DNA of 64,000 nucleotides from Stichopus chloronotus (lineage: Eukaryota > Echinodermata > Holothuroidea > Aspidochirotida > Stichopodidae). Made by a program: the position numbers and the translations under genes. This document shows positions 61,228-64,000 of the stretch, in pieces; positions within the stretch are counted from its first letter, which is position 1; every line of letters starts with the position of its first letter. The stretch lies in assembly GCA_021234535.1 (NCBI GenBank), contig CM037829.1, positions 33,665,976 to 33,729,975 on the forward strand, in the 5' to 3' direction. Below the pieces are notes generated by a model, which saw nothing but the letters and a program-made list of their open reading frames with translations, was not told the DNA's origin and ran no database searches.

Positions 61228-63289
61228 TTTCAAATATTCACGTTATAGCTATATATATTCCTCAGACGACATATATTTCTTCAGACCCTCTTGTTCTCTT
61301 CAGCTGTGACTAAGAGACTTAAACTAGTTATAGGCACATAAGTTTTATCCTTTTTCCCGATTCTAGTAACCTCGATCCTCACAAAATCATCTTAGCGGTA
61401 AGCAATAATACAATATCCCAAAGACGGGGAATGCTAGCGACTTATTTTGCCAGTCAACCGTCTCTTCGAGAAAGTCTTTTGATTGGTTTACAGGGGGCCC
61501 TTTCGATCGGATTGAATACCGAATCTTCGCAAGCGTTTCACTCCATTTGAGAAAGAGAGCAAAGTGTGCGATGTCCGGAAGATCGCAACTGTTTCATTTA
61601 TTAGTAAATTGCAATTATCGGTAGGGACATGTAAAATAACGATCCTTCAAAATGGAAAAACAAATCATACAATATCCTTGTTATGGTTCCTTCTTCGCGT
61701 CTCTTATAATACATACAAAAGAAATACTTCATTTGTTGCCGAGTCAGCTGTATATTTCTCATCCAACACTTCAGTCCTTCCCACTTCACTCTCGACGAGT
61801 TGAATCCTGACTATCGATAAAATGTTGTATTTGTTTTTTCTTCAGTCTAACAGGAAGTCTATAGTATCGATATTATCGATTATTTCGTGTGGGTGTGTGT
61901 GTGTGTACGCGTGAATACGAAAACGGGATAAATTTCACTAATATTCTGAGAAACTGTAAAGTATTAGTCTTGTTTATATTGATACTTCTTTTTCAAGTTT
62001 CTTATTGATTATTTTCATCTTGATCAGCCCTTTGGTCTTGTTGCTTTCTCTGTTACCACCATGCAGCATCACGTATCTGGTCTTTTGTTTTTCTAAACAC
62101 CCTGATGATATCTGTGTGCATTATGCACCTATTCCCTGAAATTCCCATCAGCTTCTGTGTCAAGTTGTTTACTAGTAATGTAACAAAATATGCTGTTAAA
62201 CTGAAATTGCCTAGATCTGCATAAGCAGTTGAGGTGACCACAAATGCAATCCATCGATGCCAATGCAACATATGTGGCAATGATACCTACCTATTACAAA
62301 ATATGTAATCGCTATACACGACAGAAAATCCACTTTGTTGCATCAGACACAATACAGTCTGCATCAAGAAAACATCAGACTCAAGAGGTAAGTCTGAAAT
62401 GTGAGTTACAGCCCCCCCCCCCCCCACTCCCCATCATTTCTGCGTTCTTAGAGTTTATTACACTGATGGTTAACACATTATTACTTTATGGTGGGGTTAG
62501 ATTATTACTTTTATGGTTCAAAATTATTACATTTATGGTGAGGTAACTTATATTTATATTTAAAATTTATTACGTACATGGTGGGTATCATTTATGATTA
62601 CAAATTTTTATACTTGTGGTGAGTATTACATTATTGATTGCTATTACATTTATGGGTTTTACAGTGCATGTATGTTTGTGTGTGTTTATGTATGTGTCCG
62701 TGCTGATGAGTGACAGCGTGCATCTCTCTTTTCCTTATTGATCATTCCAAGTATGCACGTGCATTCCTCCGACACATTTTCTAAGTTCTCCTGGTAGTTT
62801 ATAACCTCGAAGAGCCCGAGAACATAGAAATTAATTTTGTGACTGTCACACTGATGATCAGCGCTACGATCGACCTCCAGTGATGGAGCGTAGTCTTCGC
62901 GAACGAATTACGCCAGATAATCAATAACAGCCAGGAGAAAGGAAGCAATATAATATATATAGCTATATGATGATCAGAGAAGTTTAAATTAATTACTTTA
63001 TAGATCAAAAATACCTGGTGATACATAAAAAAATATAGAACTTTTACGTAAATAACCAGAATGTACAAATGAATTATGGTTTCGATGAATTCATTATAAA
63101 GATCTTTTTTTTTGTCATGAATCTGACGTATTGCCTAATGCAAGTAAGTGCAATATGCTTAGTTATTGCAGTATTACAGTAATGTATCATATCACCGATT
63201 GAGATGTACAAGAACATCTGCTGACATATGTTGATGTCTGATATTGTGGGTGTTTAATAGAACATGCATAACTGCATACTTCAGAGATA
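61228..63289. other. Upstream of lectin gene; no gene recognised
   Basis: Contains the presumed lectin promoter at its left edge, a (GT)n run at about 61889-61906, a C14 run at 62412-62425, and a degenerate repeat (next entry). No protein motif is seen. Confidence 0.45.
62455..62660. repeat. Degenerate repeat of ATTATTACNTTTATGGTG
   Basis: About six uneven copies of a word like ATTATTACATTTATGGTGRG, spaced 30-45 bases. It is probably an old, decayed minisatellite. Confidence 0.6.
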
Positions 63290-64000
63290 TCCAAGAGCCT
63301 CACTACATATCAAATATGAGATTTGTTCAAGCTTCCCTTAATTCTTGAGACATCGTGTCTAAAAGGTTATCTCGAGTTGAGCCCTTTGAAATGAGCCCTA
63401 ACCTCTATCAAAAACAATGGGATATTTAAACTTAATAAGGTACCTCTACATACCAAATAGATCTGTATAAGCTTCCCTTCTTGAGATGTTGTGTTTACAG
63501 AGTTTTAACTGATTGACCCTTGTTGATCCCAAATAACTTTTCACCTCCACAAAAAAAAAATAGAGTTATTGTTCTCGACGCGACACACCCACTTACCAAA
63601 TATGACATACGAGCAAGTTTCCCCTTCTGAGATATTGTGTTTACAAAGTTTTCACTGTTTGACCCCTATTGACCCCAACGAAACCTTTGACCTCCATCAA
63701 AGTAACAGTATTTCTGTACTCAGCAAGGCTCACCACATACTAAATATGAGATCTGTAACAGTTTCCTATCTTGAAATATCATGTTTACAAAGTTTTCACT
63801 ATTTGACCCCGTTGACAAATGACCTTTGACCTCCAACAAAATCAGTACTCAGTATGGTACAACTACACACCACATAGAAATATGTACAAGCTTTCCCTCC
63901 TGAGATATTGCGCTTACAAAGTTTTCACTATTTGACCCATATTGACCCCAAATAACCTTTGACCTCCACCAAAAGCGACAGCCTTTGTGTACTCAATGAG
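63290..64000. repeat. Degenerate tandem repeat, roughly 140-bp unit, block 2
   Basis: The same family as at 29960-31000. It repeats AAATATGAGAT, TTCYCTTCTTGAGATATTGTGTTTACAAAG, TTTTCACTRTTTGACCCC and AAATGACCTTTGACCTCCA, followed by an A-rich spacer and TACTCA. Cores lie near 63395, 63530, 63680, 63820 and 63950, giving a regular period of about 130-150. Copies here are better preserved than in block 1. The array runs off the right edge of the window. Confidence 0.85.

Overview
The window is animal nuclear DNA: AT-rich, sparsely coding, with GT-AG introns, many decayed repeats and no bacterial-style gene packing. The gene families (a SOCS/CISH adaptor, a LITAF-domain protein, a secreted C-type lectin) and the repeat content fit a marine invertebrate. 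An echinoderm is my best guess, but nothing in the sequence settles the species.

Three genes can be supported. (1) A minus-strand SOCS2/CISH-like gene at 4061-4729 has its whole SH2 domain and SOCS box in one exon. (2) A plus-strand LITAF-domain gene has five coding exons between 39639 and 49461. All phases join, and it gives a 166-residue protein with both CxxC knuckles. (3) A minus-strand secreted C-type lectin gene has five coding exons between 61227 and 57418. It is invisible as a single long ORF, but its exons join in phase to a 216-residue protein with a signal peptide, WIG motif, QPN motif and all four conserved CTLD cysteines. The three genes are not an operon or a pathway. At most they share a theme of signalling and innate immunity.

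Layout: 1-4060 lies downstream of the SOCS gene and probably holds its 3' UTR. 4730-29900 is a long gene-poor stretch with simple repeats, an 11-bp minisatellite and isolated ORFs of uncertain meaning. 29960-37174 is a repeat island: a roughly 140-bp degenerate tandem family whose core matches a DR1 nuclear-receptor site, a broken non-LTR retrotransposon with an insertion inside it, a composite inverted/direct repeat, and a 2.1-kb hAT-like element with an 8-bp target duplication. 39.6-49.5 kb is the LITAF gene. 53254-53954 is a foldback-type element with minisatellite arms and a 4-bp target duplication. 57.2-61.2 kb is the lectin gene. The right end re-enters the same 140-bp repeat family seen at 30 kb.

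The clearest novelty candidates are the foldback element, the DR1-bearing repeat family, and the unusually frequent long poly(G)/poly(C) runs, often directly preceded by poly(T). No CRISPR array, rRNA, tRNA or viral gene was recognised.
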